DNA of 31,093 nucleotides from CAKSXP01 sp964539115 (GCA_964539115.1 CAZIHY010000015.1:1-31093); one strand, 5' to 3'; shown: positions 1-7,871, counted from the first letter of the stretch. Numbers and translations: made by a program. The notes: generated by a model from the letters alone, not told the origin.

Positions 1-22
1 CCATGCGGTGAACGCCTGTTTT

Positions 23-322
23 TTATTCCAGAGTGACATTTTCATATTCCCAAAGACATAGATTTTCGGGCTCACATCCGAGAATAAGCGCTTCTTTCCG
101 GGCGTGGTTGAGCTGTTTGATCCGGTGTTCAAGGCGAAGCGCATCGCCCTTTCCGGCACAGCTCCATGCGCGCTCGAAGCGCAGCGGACGGCGGGAGCGG
201 GTGTATTTTGCGCCCTTTCCGTCATTGCCGCAATGTTCGGCGAAGCGGCGCGCGAGGTCTGTTGTTATGCCCGTATAAAGGCTGTTGTCCTCGCAGCGCA
301 GGATATAAATGAAGTATGGCAT
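23..322 (-). CDS. GIY-YIG domain protein, UPF0213 (YazA/YhbQ) type
   Basis: A 99-residue protein that is almost wholly one GIY-YIG nuclease-like domain. The N-terminus has the YFIYILRC strand, LYTGIT around residues 16-21 standing in for GIY-YIG, LARRFAEH with the expected arginine and histidine, and a later RLEHRIKQL helix with the expected glutamate. This length and layout match the small stand-alone YazA/YhbQ family, whose cellular role is not settled; DNA cleavage or repair is presumed from the fold. It starts 5 bp after the LemA-like gene ends on the same strand, so the two are probably co-transcribed from the promoter near 787-815. Confidence 0.9.
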   Translation of the reverse strand: MPYFIYILRCEDNSLYTGITTDLARRFAEHCGNDGKGAKYTRSRRPLRFERAWSCAGKGDALRLEHRIKQLNHARKEALILGCEPENLCLWEYENVTLE

Positions 323-327
323 TTTTG

Positions 328-756
328 TCAGTCAAAAACAACGGCGCGCAGGCGAACAAAATGCATAAGGGAACCGAGCTTTCCAAAAAACGCCATGTCA
401 AAGCGCTTGTTGTACTGGCGGACATACTCATTGTACCGCGCGGCGGCGTCCGTCAGGCGCAGCTCGATCTCCCGGCGCTCTGCGGTCTGTTCACAGAGAG
501 AGGGAAGACGCATGAAAGCGATTATTTTCTTTTCCGGCTTTTTTGCGATGTTGTATTCCTCAAGAGCCTCGCCAAAGCCGGGTGAATCGGCACTGTCGGC
601 GGAGGCGGAAGCTATCCACTCGTCAAAAAGCGGTTCCAGCGCAGGCCACTGGCGCTGGCTGTAAAAACGGTATTTATCCAGCGTCTGGTATACGATGCCG
701 ACGACGATGAGAGCAACGCCGACAATAAAGACAATGATAGAGATCAAAATCTGCAT
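328..756 (-). CDS. LemA-like single-pass membrane protein
   Basis: 142 residues from the ATG at 754-756, chosen because GGAGG lies just upstream (complement of 761-767) and a strong promoter lies at 787-815. The frame stays open further upstream, but that would run through the promoter. Residues 1-24 form one hydrophobic membrane segment. A helical region follows, ending in RYNEYVRQYNKRF near residues 107-119, which resembles the C-terminal YNxxVxxYN motif of LemA proteins, followed by a short FGKLGSLMHF stretch. LemA proteins are membrane-anchored helical bundles of unknown biochemical function. The match rests on the motif and topology; the N-terminal half is divergent. Confidence 0.72.
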   Translation of the reverse strand: MQILISIIVFIVGVALIVVGIVYQTLDKYRFYSQRQWPALEPLFDEWIASASADSADSPGFGEALEEYNIAKKPEKKIIAFMRLPSLCEQTAERREIELRLTDAAARYNEYVRQYNKRFDMAFFGKLGSLMHFVRLRAVVFD

Positions 757-786
757 GGGAAAGCCTCCAATGTCAAGTATACAAGC

Positions 787-815
787 ATTATACAACGTTT
801 GTTTATAAATCACAA
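787..815 (-). promoter_or_regulatory. Sigma-A-type promoter of the LemA-like/GIY-YIG unit
   Basis: On the minus strand, TTGTGA (complement of 810-815) and TATAAT (complement of 787-792) are separated by exactly 17 bp, about 30 bp upstream of the LemA-like start. It is back to back with the MATE promoter, whose -35 begins 13 bp away. Confidence 0.75.
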
Positions 816-827
816 GAAGGCAAAGCC

Positions 828-856
828 TTGACATTGCCTGCCGGCGAGAATAGAAT
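828..856 (+). promoter_or_regulatory. Sigma-A-type promoter of the MATE gene
   Basis: A consensus TTGACA at 828-833 and TAGAAT at 851-856 have a 17-bp spacer. Transcription would start near 863, downstream of the first in-frame ATG at 859, which supports the GTG at 886 as the true start of the MATE gene. Confidence 0.78.
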
Positions 857-885
857 TTATGGTACGCCGGGAGGAGGTAATACCT

Positions 886-2259
886 GTGGCGGAGAGGAAA
901 AATGACTTTACACAGGGCAGTATGTGGGTGAACATTCTCCGAATGTCGCTGCCGATGACGCTGGCGCTGCTCATAAATGTCCTGTACAGCGTTGTGGACA
1001 GAATATATATCGGGCATATCCCCGGAGACGGCCGTCTTGCCCTTACGGGGATAGGTGTGGCGTTCCCTGTCATAACGATAATCAGCGCCTTTCAAAATCT
1101 GTGCTCGTCCGGCGGCGCACCGCTGTGCTCGATCGAGCGGGGAAAGGGGAATGACGCCCGCGCGGAGCTGGTGCTTGGAAATTCATATGCCCTGCTGGTC
1201 ATTTTCGGACTGCTGCTGACGGCTGTCGGGCTCCTTGTGAAAGGGCCGGTGCTGCGCCTGATCGGCGCGTCGGAGGATACGTTTCCCTATGCAAACGACT
1301 ATCTGACCATCTATCTGTTTGGTACGGTGTTCGTCATGACGGGCCTTGGTATGAATCCGTTTATCAATTCGCAGGGATTTGCAGCGACCGGAATGCTGAC
1401 AGTGCTTTTGGGCGCGGTGGTCAACATCGTGCTCGACCCCATTTTTATTTTTGTGCTTGATATGGGCGTTCGCGGCGCGGCGCTGGCAACGGTCATAGCG
1501 CAGCTTTGCTCCTCTGTTTGGGTGCTGTGCTTCCTGACAGGCAAAACGGCAATACTGAAGCTCAGACGTGAAAATCTGCGCCTGCGTGCGGATGTTGTTA
1601 AAAAGACCCTGGCGCTCGGGGTGACCGGCTTCACTGTTGCCGTAACAAACTGCGCGGTGTCGACGGTATATAACGCTTCGCTCCTGCGCCTTGGCGGGGA
1701 CATGTATGTCAGCGTTATGACAGTCATAAATTCCATCCGCGAGATAATACAGACCCCGGTAAACGGTATATCCAGCGGCGCGCAGCCTGTTTTAAGCTAT
1801 AACTACGGAGCGGGCCGCCCAAAGCGTGTGCGCCAGGGAATAACCTGTATAACTGTAATGGTGCTGTGCTATACGGGCCTTGCGACAGCGGTCGCGGAAT
1901 TGATGCCGCAGGTGTTCATAAAGATGTTCAACTCAGAACCGCAGCTTGCCGAGGCGGGCGCCCCGGCTGTGCGCATATTCTTCTGCGCTTTTGCGGCAAT
2001 GGCGTTTCAGATATCAGGCCAGTGTACATTCACGTCGCTTGGAAGAGTCAAGCAGGCGATATGCTTTTCCATCCTTCGCAAGGGCATAATCGTCATTCCG
2101 CTTGTATATATCCTCCCGATGCTAATAACGCCCGCGGTAAACGGTGTTTTCTGGGCTGAACCCATATCCGACATAGTCGGAGGCGGAATTTGCTACACGA
2201 CCATGATGTTGACCGTCTGGCGCGAAATGAAGCGTACGGAGCAGGAATCGGCGGCCTGA
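886..2259 (+). CDS. MATE family multidrug/Na+ efflux transporter
   Basis: 457 residues from the GTG at 886, chosen because GAGGAGGT at 871-878 sits 7 bp upstream and the promoter places transcription start after the earlier ATG at 859. The protein is hydrophobic throughout, with about twelve membrane segments in two homologous halves. Family-typical stretches are SLPMTLALLINVLYSVVDRI near the N-terminus, GMNPFINSQG, and NIVLDPIFIF at the end of the first half. The clostridial MATE group usually exports cationic drugs or metabolites in exchange for Na+ or H+; the substrate cannot be told from sequence. It is monocistronic: the next promoter begins 78 bp after its stop. Confidence 0.93.
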   Translation: MAERKNDFTQGSMWVNILRMSLPMTLALLINVLYSVVDRIYIGHIPGDGRLALTGIGVAFPVITIISAFQNLCSSGGAPLCSIERGKGNDARAELVLGNSYALLVIFGLLLTAVGLLVKGPVLRLIGASEDTFPYANDYLTIYLFGTVFVMTGLGMNPFINSQGFAATGMLTVLLGAVVNIVLDPIFIFVLDMGVRGAALATVIAQLCSSVWVLCFLTGKTAILKLRRENLRLRADVVKKTLALGVTGFTVAVTNCAVSTVYNASLLRLGGDMYVSVMTVINSIREIIQTPVNGISSGAQPVLSYNYGAGRPKRVRQGITCITVMVLCYTGLATAVAELMPQVFIKMFNSEPQLAEAGAPAVRIFFCAFAAMAFQISGQCTFTSLGRVKQAICFSILRKGIIVIPLVYILPMLITPAVNGVFWAEPISDIVGGGICYTTMMLTVWREMKRTEQESAA

Positions 2260-2336
2260 AGCGGCGTTTGGCATTTTTCACTTATTTTCCGACGTAAATT
2301 GGCAAAGATTTGGCGTGGCAAATCGGGCGAAATTCC

Positions 2337-2365
2337 TTGACGAAACGGATCGAATATAATACTAT
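2337..2365 (+). promoter_or_regulatory. Promoter of the purine operon
   Basis: TTGACG at 2337-2342 and TACTAT at 2360-2365 are separated by exactly 17 bp. Initiation would fall near 2372, a few bases before the ZTP aptamer. An overlapping TATAAT at 2355-2360 has only 12 bp spacing and is less likely to be the -10. Confidence 0.65.
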
Positions 2366-2390
2366 TATTATATATAGAGAAAGCCTTTTG

Positions 2391-2457
2391 CAACTGACGG
2401 AAAGGCGGGTAAAAACCGCAGGGGAGCAAAAGGTATATCGAGTCGACCGTCTGGGCA
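2391..2457 (+). ncRNA. ZTP (pfl) riboswitch aptamer, leader of the pur operon
   Basis: The leader matches the ZTP/pfl aptamer. ACTGACGG opens it at 2393-2400. A small hairpin follows (GCGG 2405-2408 with CCGC 2416-2419). A purine-rich joining segment leads to the hallmark 3' core CCGTCTGGGCA at 2447-2457. GACGG at 2396-2400 can pair with CCGTC at 2447-2451. This class binds ZMP (AICAR) and ZTP, which build up when 10-formyl-tetrahydrofolate is short, and usually activates purine or folate genes. The genes controlled here include the AICAR transformylase that consumes ZMP. The conserved 3' core is shared with the 5' arm of the terminator that follows, giving an ON-switch design. Confidence 0.93.
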
Positions 2458-2493
2458 GTCCTGTTTTTTAACTAAATAGGACTGCCTTTTTTT
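2454..2493 (+). terminator. Riboswitch expression platform: intrinsic terminator
   Basis: GGCAGTCCT at 2454-2462 pairs perfectly with AGGACTGCC at 2478-2486, followed by seven T at 2487-2493. The 5' arm begins inside the aptamer's conserved CTGGGCA, so ligand-stabilised aptamer and terminator exclude each other. Ligand binding should therefore allow read-through into purE. Confidence 0.92.
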
Positions 2494-2508
2494 AATGGAG
2501 GTTGGAAT

Positions 2509-3009
2509 ATGAAAAAAATCGCGATCATTATGGGCAGTGACAGCGACCTTCCGGTTCTCGAGAAGGCGATGACCACGCTGGATGAGTTTTCCGTTCCCTA
2601 TGAGGTACATGTCTACTCTGCGCACAGAACGCCGGAGCAGGCGAAACAATTTGCCGAGACTGCGCGTGCAAACGGCTTCGGCGCAATAATCGCGGCAGCG
2701 GGCAAGGCGGCGCATCTGGCCGGAGCTCTGGCGGCCAACACCACTTTACCCGTAATAGGTATACCGGTCAAGGCCTCCGTTCTCGACGGTATGGATGCGC
2801 TTTTATCAACTGTGCAAATGCCGTCGGGCATTCCTGTTGCTACTGTCGCTATTGACGGTGCGCAGAATGCGGCGCTTCTGGCGATACAAATGCTTGCGAT
2901 AAGCGACGCGGAGCTTGCGTCCAGGCTCGACGAGTCGAGAAAGGCCGCCCGCGAAAAGGTGCTTGAGAAGGATGCTGTCATATCCAGGAAATATGAGAGG
3001 GGTAATTGA
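2509..3009 (+). CDS. purE: N5-carboxyaminoimidazole ribonucleotide mutase / AIR carboxylase PurE
   Basis: 166 residues, the usual PurE length. It forms 4-carboxy-AIR in de novo purine synthesis. Visible motifs are IMGSDSDLP at the N-terminus, YSAHRTPEQ with the active-site histidine, AAGKAAHLAG, and the C-terminal MPSGIPVATVAI and NAALLAIQML. TGGAGGTT at 2496-2503 precedes the ATG. It is the first gene after the ZTP riboswitch. No purK is present in this operon, so whether the enzyme uses N5-CAIR or AIR plus CO2 is not settled by context. The stop is followed after 2 bp by the purM ATG. Confidence 0.96.
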   Translation: MKKIAIIMGSDSDLPVLEKAMTTLDEFSVPYEVHVYSAHRTPEQAKQFAETARANGFGAIIAAAGKAAHLAGALAANTTLPVIGIPVKASVLDGMDALLSTVQMPSGIPVATVAIDGAQNAALLAIQMLAISDAELASRLDESRKAAREKVLEKDAVISRKYERGN

Positions 3010-3011
3010 GA

Positions 3012-4052
3012 ATGAAAAATTCGCGTTCAGAGAGCTACGCCGCGGCGGGCGTTGACATCACGGCCGGATACAGGGCTGTTGACCTTATGAAGGAGCATAT
3101 CGCCCGCACGATGACGAGCGGCGTCGTTTCCGACATCGGCGGCTTTGGAGGCCTTTTTGAGCTGGACGTAACGGGCATGAAACGCCCTGTTCTTGTCAGC
3201 GGAACGGATGGGGTCGGAACCAAGCTCAAGCTTGCTTTTATCATGGGCAAGCACAACACTGTTGGAATCGACTGCGTTGCGATGTGCGTCAACGACGTTA
3301 TCTGCTGCGGGGCCAAGCCTCTGTTTTTCCTCGACTACATAGCCTGCGGCAAGAATGTACCCGAGCGCATTGCGGATATCGTATCCGGTGTTGCGGAGGG
3401 CTGTGTTCAGGCCGGCTGCGCCCTGATCGGCGGAGAGACGGCCGAAATGCCGGGCTTCTATCCGCTGGACGAATATGACCTCGCGGGATTCTCTGTCGGA
3501 GTTGTCGACAAGGAAAAGATAGTTGACAAGGAGAAGATGAACGAGGGTGATGTCATTATCGCCCTGCCGTCAAGTGGCGTGCACTCGAATGGTTTTTCGC
3601 TCGTCCGCCGTGTGTTCGACGTTGAGCACAGCAATATGAATATTGCGGTTCCCGAGCTGGAAGGAAAGAGCCTCGGTGAAACGCTGCTGACGCCGACGAA
3701 GATTTATGTTAAACCCATGCTCGCCCTGTTTGAAGCCGTAAATGTAAAGGCGGTCTCCCATATAACCGGCGGCGGTTTTTATGAGAATATTCCCCGCAGC
3801 CTGAAGGCGGGACTCTCGGCAAAGATCGAAAAGTCCGCTGTTCGGGTCCTTCCGATATTCGACCTTATAGCGGCGGAGGGTTATATCCCTGAAAATGATA
3901 TGTTCAATACCTTTAATATGGGCGTCGGCATGACTGTCGTCGTTTCCAAAGAGGAGGCGGACCGTGCGCTTGAGGTCCTGCGCGCAAACGGAGAGGACGC
4001 CTACATAATCGGCGAGACGGTTGCCTCTGACGAGGGAGTTATCATATGCTGA
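3012..4052 (+). CDS. purM: Phosphoribosylformylglycinamidine cyclo-ligase (AIR synthetase) PurM
   Basis: 346 residues from the ATG at 3012; GAGAGGGG at 2995-3002 is 9 bp upstream. An in-frame TTG at 3006 overlaps the purE stop but is poorly spaced. PurM closes FGAM to AIR with ATP. Diagnostic stretches are YAAAGVDITAGYRAVDLMK, VSGTDGVGTKLKLAF, ALIGGETAEMPGFY, SSGVHSNGFSLVR, and the C-terminal HITGGGFYENIPR. All are intact and in the order expected of the PurM/PurL ATP-binding fold. The last codons overlap the purN start. Confidence 0.97.
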   Translation: MKNSRSESYAAAGVDITAGYRAVDLMKEHIARTMTSGVVSDIGGFGGLFELDVTGMKRPVLVSGTDGVGTKLKLAFIMGKHNTVGIDCVAMCVNDVICCGAKPLFFLDYIACGKNVPERIADIVSGVAEGCVQAGCALIGGETAEMPGFYPLDEYDLAGFSVGVVDKEKIVDKEKMNEGDVIIALPSSGVHSNGFSLVRRVFDVEHSNMNIAVPELEGKSLGETLLTPTKIYVKPMLALFEAVNVKAVSHITGGGFYENIPRSLKAGLSAKIEKSAVRVLPIFDLIAAEGYIPENDMFNTFNMGVGMTVVVSKEEADRALEVLRANGEDAYIIGETVASDEGVIIC

Positions 4053-4657
4053 CGCGCATCGCGGTTTTCGTTTCGGGCGGGGGAACGAACCTCCAGGCGC
4101 TCATTGATGCTCAGAACATGGGTATACTCAAGAGCGGGCGGATACAGCTTGTCGTTTCCAGCAACCCTTCGGCCTATGCTCTTGAGCGTGCGGCGAAAGC
4201 TGGGATACGGTCGGAGACGGTATCGCGGAAATCCGCCGTATCTCAGGATGAGTTTGAAGAAAACCTCGTGTCCCTGTTGAATAAACATGAGATCGATATG
4301 ATCGTATTGGCAGGGTTTATGAGTATTCTGAGCGAAAACTTCACAAGACAATATCCTAAACGGATAATTAATGTGCATCCGTCACTTATTCCGTCGTTTT
4401 GCGGCAAGGGCATGTATGGCCTGCGCGTACACAAGGCGGCGCTCGATTACGGCGTAAGGGTGACGGGCGCGACAGTCCATTACGTTAACGAGATACCCGA
4501 CGGCGGAGAGATAATCCTCCAGCGCGCCGTTTCCGTTAGGCGCAACGACACGCCGGAGACCCTGCAGAAGAGGGTAATGGAGCAGGCGGAGTGGAGGATA
4601 CTGCCGCGCGCGGCGGAGATAGTTGCAAAACAGATTGCAAAGGAGAAGAAGGCATGA
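4046..4657 (+). CDS. purN: Phosphoribosylglycinamide formyltransferase PurN
   Basis: 203 residues, a typical length. PurN transfers the formyl group of 10-formyl-THF to GAR. The sequence shows VSGGGTNLQALID at the N-terminus, VLAGFMSIL, the catalytic INVHPSLIPSF with Asn and His near residues 110-112, and VHYVNEIPDGG with the catalytic aspartate. The ATG at 4046 lies inside the last codons of purM and the gene ends in an ATGA overlap with purO, so translation is probably coupled across purM, purN and purO. It depends on the same cofactor whose shortage raises ZMP, the riboswitch ligand. Confidence 0.97.
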   Translation: MLTRIAVFVSGGGTNLQALIDAQNMGILKSGRIQLVVSSNPSAYALERAAKAGIRSETVSRKSAVSQDEFEENLVSLLNKHEIDMIVLAGFMSILSENFTRQYPKRIINVHPSLIPSFCGKGMYGLRVHKAALDYGVRVTGATVHYVNEIPDGGEIILQRAVSVRRNDTPETLQKRVMEQAEWRILPRAAEIVAKQIAKEKKA

Positions 4658-5334
4658 CGAATTTTTTTGATTATCTGCGCGAGCGCAGCTATCCGGGAAG
4701 GGGCATAATGCTCGGAGTAACGCCCTCCGGAAAACAGGTCTGCGCTTATTTCATTATGGGACGCAGCGAAAACAGCCGCAACAGGGTCTTTGAGGAGACG
4801 GAGGACGGTATACGTACCCGCGCCTTCGACGAGAGCAAGATGACGGACCCTTCGCTTATTATCTACCATCCTGTACGCGAATTTAATGGCAATTTCATCG
4901 TCACAAACGGCGACCAGACGGACACTATCTGCGAACATATGGCAAACGGCCACTGCTACCGCCATGGCCTGCATACGCGCGAGTTTGAGCCCGACGGACC
5001 GAACTACACCCCCCGCATATCCGGCGCTGTGAATCCGGAGGGAAAGTATTCGCTGTCCATTCTTAAATCGCTGGACGGCGATCCCTCCTGCTGCTGCCGT
5101 TATTTCTATGAATACGATGCGCCGCGCGCCGGTATGGGGCATTTTATCAGCACCTATGAGGGCTTTGGCTCCCCAATTCCCTCCTTCTCCGGCGAGCCGG
5201 TCGCGGTGGAGGTCCCGGAGATGAGCGCAAATGAGCTTGCGGACGCTGTATGGGCGGCGCTCAACGAGGACAACAAGGTCTCTCTGTACGTCAAGGTCGG
5301 CGGCGAGAGCGTGATAATAAACAAGAATAAATAA
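4654..5334 (+). CDS. purO: IMP cyclohydrolase, PurO type
   Basis: 226 residues from the ATG that overlaps the purN stop. The N-terminal RSYPGRGIMLGVTPSGKQ and YFIMGRSENSRNRVF stretches are those of the PurO family (archaeal-type IMP cyclohydrolase, also found in many Clostridia), which is unrelated to the N-terminal domain of PurH. It closes FAICAR to IMP, the last step of the pathway. Further family-like stretches are FIVTNGDQTDTI, EPDGPNYTPRISG, and GMGHFISTYEG near the end. It sits directly before a stand-alone AICAR transformylase, so the pair replaces bifunctional PurH. Confidence 0.93.
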   Translation: MTNFFDYLRERSYPGRGIMLGVTPSGKQVCAYFIMGRSENSRNRVFEETEDGIRTRAFDESKMTDPSLIIYHPVREFNGNFIVTNGDQTDTICEHMANGHCYRHGLHTREFEPDGPNYTPRISGAVNPEGKYSLSILKSLDGDPSCCCRYFYEYDAPRAGMGHFISTYEGFGSPIPSFSGEPVAVEVPEMSANELADAVWAALNEDNKVSLYVKVGGESVIINKNK

Positions 5335-5350
5335 CTAGGGGGAGAGATAA

Positions 5351-6526
5351 ATGAAAGAACTCGCGCTCAAATACGGATGCAATCCAAACCAGAAGCCGGC
5401 ACGCATTTTTGCCGCCGGGGGTGAGCTTCCCCTCGAGGTGCTCAACGGAAACCCCGGATACATAAATTTCATGGATGCGCTCAACTCCTGGCAGCTTGTC
5501 AAGGAGCTGAAGGAGGCGACCGGACTTCCCGCCGCTGCATCGTTCAAGCATGTCTCCCCCGCGGGTGCAGCACTCGGCAATCCGCTCAGCGAGCTTGACA
5601 GAAAGGTGTTCTTCGTCGAGACCGATGCGGAGCTGTCGCCCATTGCCTGCGCATACATCCGCGCCCGCGGCGCGGACCGTCTGTGTTCCTATGGCGACTG
5701 GGCCGCCCTGTCCGACACCTGCGACAAGGCGACAGCGCTGTATCTCAAGAACGAAGTCTCCGACGGTATCATCGCACCCGATTATACGGATGAAGCGCTG
5801 GAGATACTCAAGACCAAGAAAAGCGGCAAATATAACGTCGTTAAGATCGATCCGAATTACGTACCCGCACCTGTCGAGCACAAGGACGTTTTCGGCATTA
5901 CCTTCGAGCAGGGCAGAAACGAGTATAAGATCGACAAGAGCCTGCTTGAGAATATTGTAACGAAGAATAAAGCGCTCAGCGAAGAGGCCAAAAATGACAT
6001 GATCCTGGCCCTTATCACGCTCAAATATACCCAGTCCAATTCCGTCTGCTATGTCCGCGGAGGACAGGCCATTGGCGTTGGCGCGGGACAGCAGAGCCGT
6101 ATCCACTGCACCAGGCTCGCGGGTACCAAGGCGGACAACTGGGCGATGCGCCGTCATCCCAAAGTCCTGGCGCTTGATTTCATAGACACGCTCAAGCGCG
6201 CGGAACGCGACAACGCCATCGACGTCTATACATCCGACGAGTATGACGACGTCCTGCGCGACGGCGAGTGGCAGCGCATATTCAAGACCCGTCCTGAGGT
6301 GCTGACGGACGCTGAGAAGAAGGAATGGATATCGCAGCAGCACGGGTTGACCGTCGGCAGTGACGCGTTCTTCCCCTTCGGAGACAATATCGAGCGCGCC
6401 CGCAAATCCGGCGCGGAGTTCATCGTTGAGCCCGGCGGTTCGATACGGGACGACCAGGTCATTGAGACTGCGGATAAATACGGCATCGTCATGGCCTTCA
6501 CCGGCATGAGGCTTTTCCACCACTGA
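5351..6526 (+). CDS. purH: Stand-alone AICAR transformylase (PurH without the cyclohydrolase domain)
   Basis: 391 residues covering only the AICAR formyltransferase part of PurH; the N-terminal ~200-residue IMP cyclohydrolase domain is absent. The start is secure: GGGGGAGA at 5338-5345 precedes the ATG by 5 bp. It formylates AICAR (ZMP) with 10-formyl-THF. LKYGCNPNQKPA opens the domain. The catalytic Lys-His pair is K66-H67 in SFKHVSPAG. SNSVCYVRGGQAIGVGAGQQ lies in the middle and SDAFFPFGDNIERA near the C-terminus. It follows purO after 16 bp. Its substrate is the ligand of the upstream riboswitch, so the operon carries a direct feedback link. Confidence 0.95.
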   Translation: MKELALKYGCNPNQKPARIFAAGGELPLEVLNGNPGYINFMDALNSWQLVKELKEATGLPAAASFKHVSPAGAALGNPLSELDRKVFFVETDAELSPIACAYIRARGADRLCSYGDWAALSDTCDKATALYLKNEVSDGIIAPDYTDEALEILKTKKSGKYNVVKIDPNYVPAPVEHKDVFGITFEQGRNEYKIDKSLLENIVTKNKALSEEAKNDMILALITLKYTQSNSVCYVRGGQAIGVGAGQQSRIHCTRLAGTKADNWAMRRHPKVLALDFIDTLKRAERDNAIDVYTSDEYDDVLRDGEWQRIFKTRPEVLTDAEKKEWISQQHGLTVGSDAFFPFGDNIERARKSGAEFIVEPGGSIRDDQVIETADKYGIVMAFTGMRLFHH

Positions 6527-6541
6527 TAAACGACATTTAGC

Positions 6542-6568
6542 TCCAAGGGAGGGAGATCCTCCCTTGGA
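6542..6568 (+). other. Strong intercistronic hairpin between AICAR transformylase and purD
   Basis: CCAAGGGAGG at 6543-6552 pairs perfectly with CCTCCCTTGG at 6558-6567, extended by a T-A pair to 11 bp, with a 5-base loop. No T-run follows directly (AATTTGG), so it is not a clear terminator. It may be an RNA processing or stability element that sets the ratio of downstream purD/purL to upstream genes. The purD ribosome binding site (GGAGGT, 6583-6588) lies outside the stem. Confidence 0.7.
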
Positions 6569-6596
6569 ATTTGGTGCTTTTTGGAGGTAATTACAT

Positions 6597-7871
6597 ATGA
6601 AAGTCATGGTAATAGGCGGCGGAGGCCGTGAGCACGCGATAATCAAAAAACTGCGTGAGAACGAGAGAATAACTGAGCTTTACGCACTTCCCGGCAACGG
6701 TGGGATCGCAAACGACGCGGAGTGCGTTAACATAGGCGCAAAGGACATTCCCGCAATCGTCAGCTTTGCAAAGGAGAAGGGTATAGATTATGCTGTCGTC
6801 GCGCCGGACGACCCTCTGGTGCTCGGCGCAGTTGACGCGCTGAATGATGCCGGCGTTGAGTGCTTCGGCCCTCGTGCCAATGCTGCGATAATCGAGGGAA
6901 GCAAGGTTTTCTCAAAGAACCTTATGAAGAAATACGGCATCCCGACAGCCGCGTACGAGACCTTCGACGATATGGAAAAGGCTTTGGCCTATGTCGCCGA
7001 GGCGCCGCTGCCGACCGTCATAAAGGCCGATGGACTTGCGCTGGGAAAGGGTGTTATTATAGCGGAAACCCGCGAGCAGGCCGAAACCGCCGTCCGCTCG
7101 ATGATGGAGGACAAGGTTTTCGGCGAAAGCGGAAGCCATGTCGTCGTTGAGGAATTCCTGACCGGCCCTGAGGTCAGCGTGCTGGCATTTACGGACGGAG
7201 AGACGATGATACCTATGGTCTCGTCCATGGACCACAAGCGTGCCCACGATGGCGACGAGGGGCCGAACACCGGAGGAATGGGTACCATCGCCCCGAACCC
7301 GTATTATACCGGGGCCGTTGCAGCGGAGTGCATGGAAAAGATATTCCTTCCTACGATGAACGCGATGAACGCCGAGGGCAGACAGTTCAGAGGCTGCCTG
7401 TATTTCGGCCTGATGATAACGCCCGCCGGTCCGAAGGTCATAGAGTATAACTGCCGTTTCGGAGATCCTGAGACGCAGGTCGTTCTGCCTCTTCTGGAAA
7501 GTGATCTGCTGGAGATAATGCTTGCTGTTACCCGGGGAGAACTCAAAAACGCCGACGTGCGCTTCTCGGATGGCAGCGCATGCTGCGTCGTCATCGCGTC
7601 GAAGGGCTATCCGGTCAAGTATGACAGCGGCTTTGAGATAGAGCTTCCCGCACCGGAGCCGGGAAGAGACATATATGTTGCCGGCGCAAAGCGCGACGGG
7701 GACAAGCTCCTGAGCAGCGGGGGCCGTGTGCTCGGAGTCGTCGCGAAGGGAGAAAATCTTGCCGAAGCCGTTGAGAGCGCATATGCATATGCAGATAAGG
7801 TGAAGTTTGAAAACGGATTTTGCCGCCGCGATATTGGGGCGCGCGCCCTTGCGGCAGGATCGGAGAGGTGA
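6597..7871 (+). CDS. purD: Phosphoribosylamine-glycine ligase PurD
   Basis: 424 residues, standard for PurD. It joins glycine to phosphoribosylamine with ATP, giving GAR. MVIGGGGREHAI is at the N-terminus. The ATP-grasp core includes VIKADGLALGKGVI, VVVEEFLTGPEVSVLAFTDG, DHKRAHDGDEGPNTGGMG and the metal-binding stretch IEYNCRFGDPETQVVLP. TTTGGAGGTAATTAC precedes the ATG. A longer 70-bp spacer containing the 6542-6568 hairpin separates it from the preceding gene, whereas most other genes of the operon touch or overlap. Its stop lies 5 bp before the chosen purL start. Confidence 0.97.
   Translation: MKVMVIGGGGREHAIIKKLRENERITELYALPGNGGIANDAECVNIGAKDIPAIVSFAKEKGIDYAVVAPDDPLVLGAVDALNDAGVECFGPRANAAIIEGSKVFSKNLMKKYGIPTAAYETFDDMEKALAYVAEAPLPTVIKADGLALGKGVIIAETREQAETAVRSMMEDKVFGESGSHVVVEEFLTGPEVSVLAFTDGETMIPMVSSMDHKRAHDGDEGPNTGGMGTIAPNPYYTGAVAAECMEKIFLPTMNAMNAEGRQFRGCLYFGLMITPAGPKVIEYNCRFGDPETQVVLPLLESDLLEIMLAVTRGELKNADVRFSDGSACCVVIASKGYPVKYDSGFEIELPAPEPGRDIYVAGAKRDGDKLLSSGGRVLGVVAKGENLAEAVESAYAYADKVKFENGFCRRDIGARALAAGSER

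Noticed and set aside
757..1095. Upstream extension of the LemA-like frame
   Set aside because: It would run through a consensus promoter and antisense to the MATE gene; a GGAGG-preceded ATG at 756 fits the family.
3510..3545. Near-repeat of VDKEKI / VDKEKM in PurM
   Set aside because: Relatives have a similar K-rich pair (VxKxKI-IDxxKI) here, so it is the ordinary family sequence, not a new duplication.
5291..6646. 451-codon open frame on the minus strand opposite the AICAR transformylase gene
   Set aside because: It is fully antisense to a gene with clear catalytic motifs, has no ribosome binding site, and its translation shows no domain. Long antisense frames are common opposite GC-rich coding sequence.
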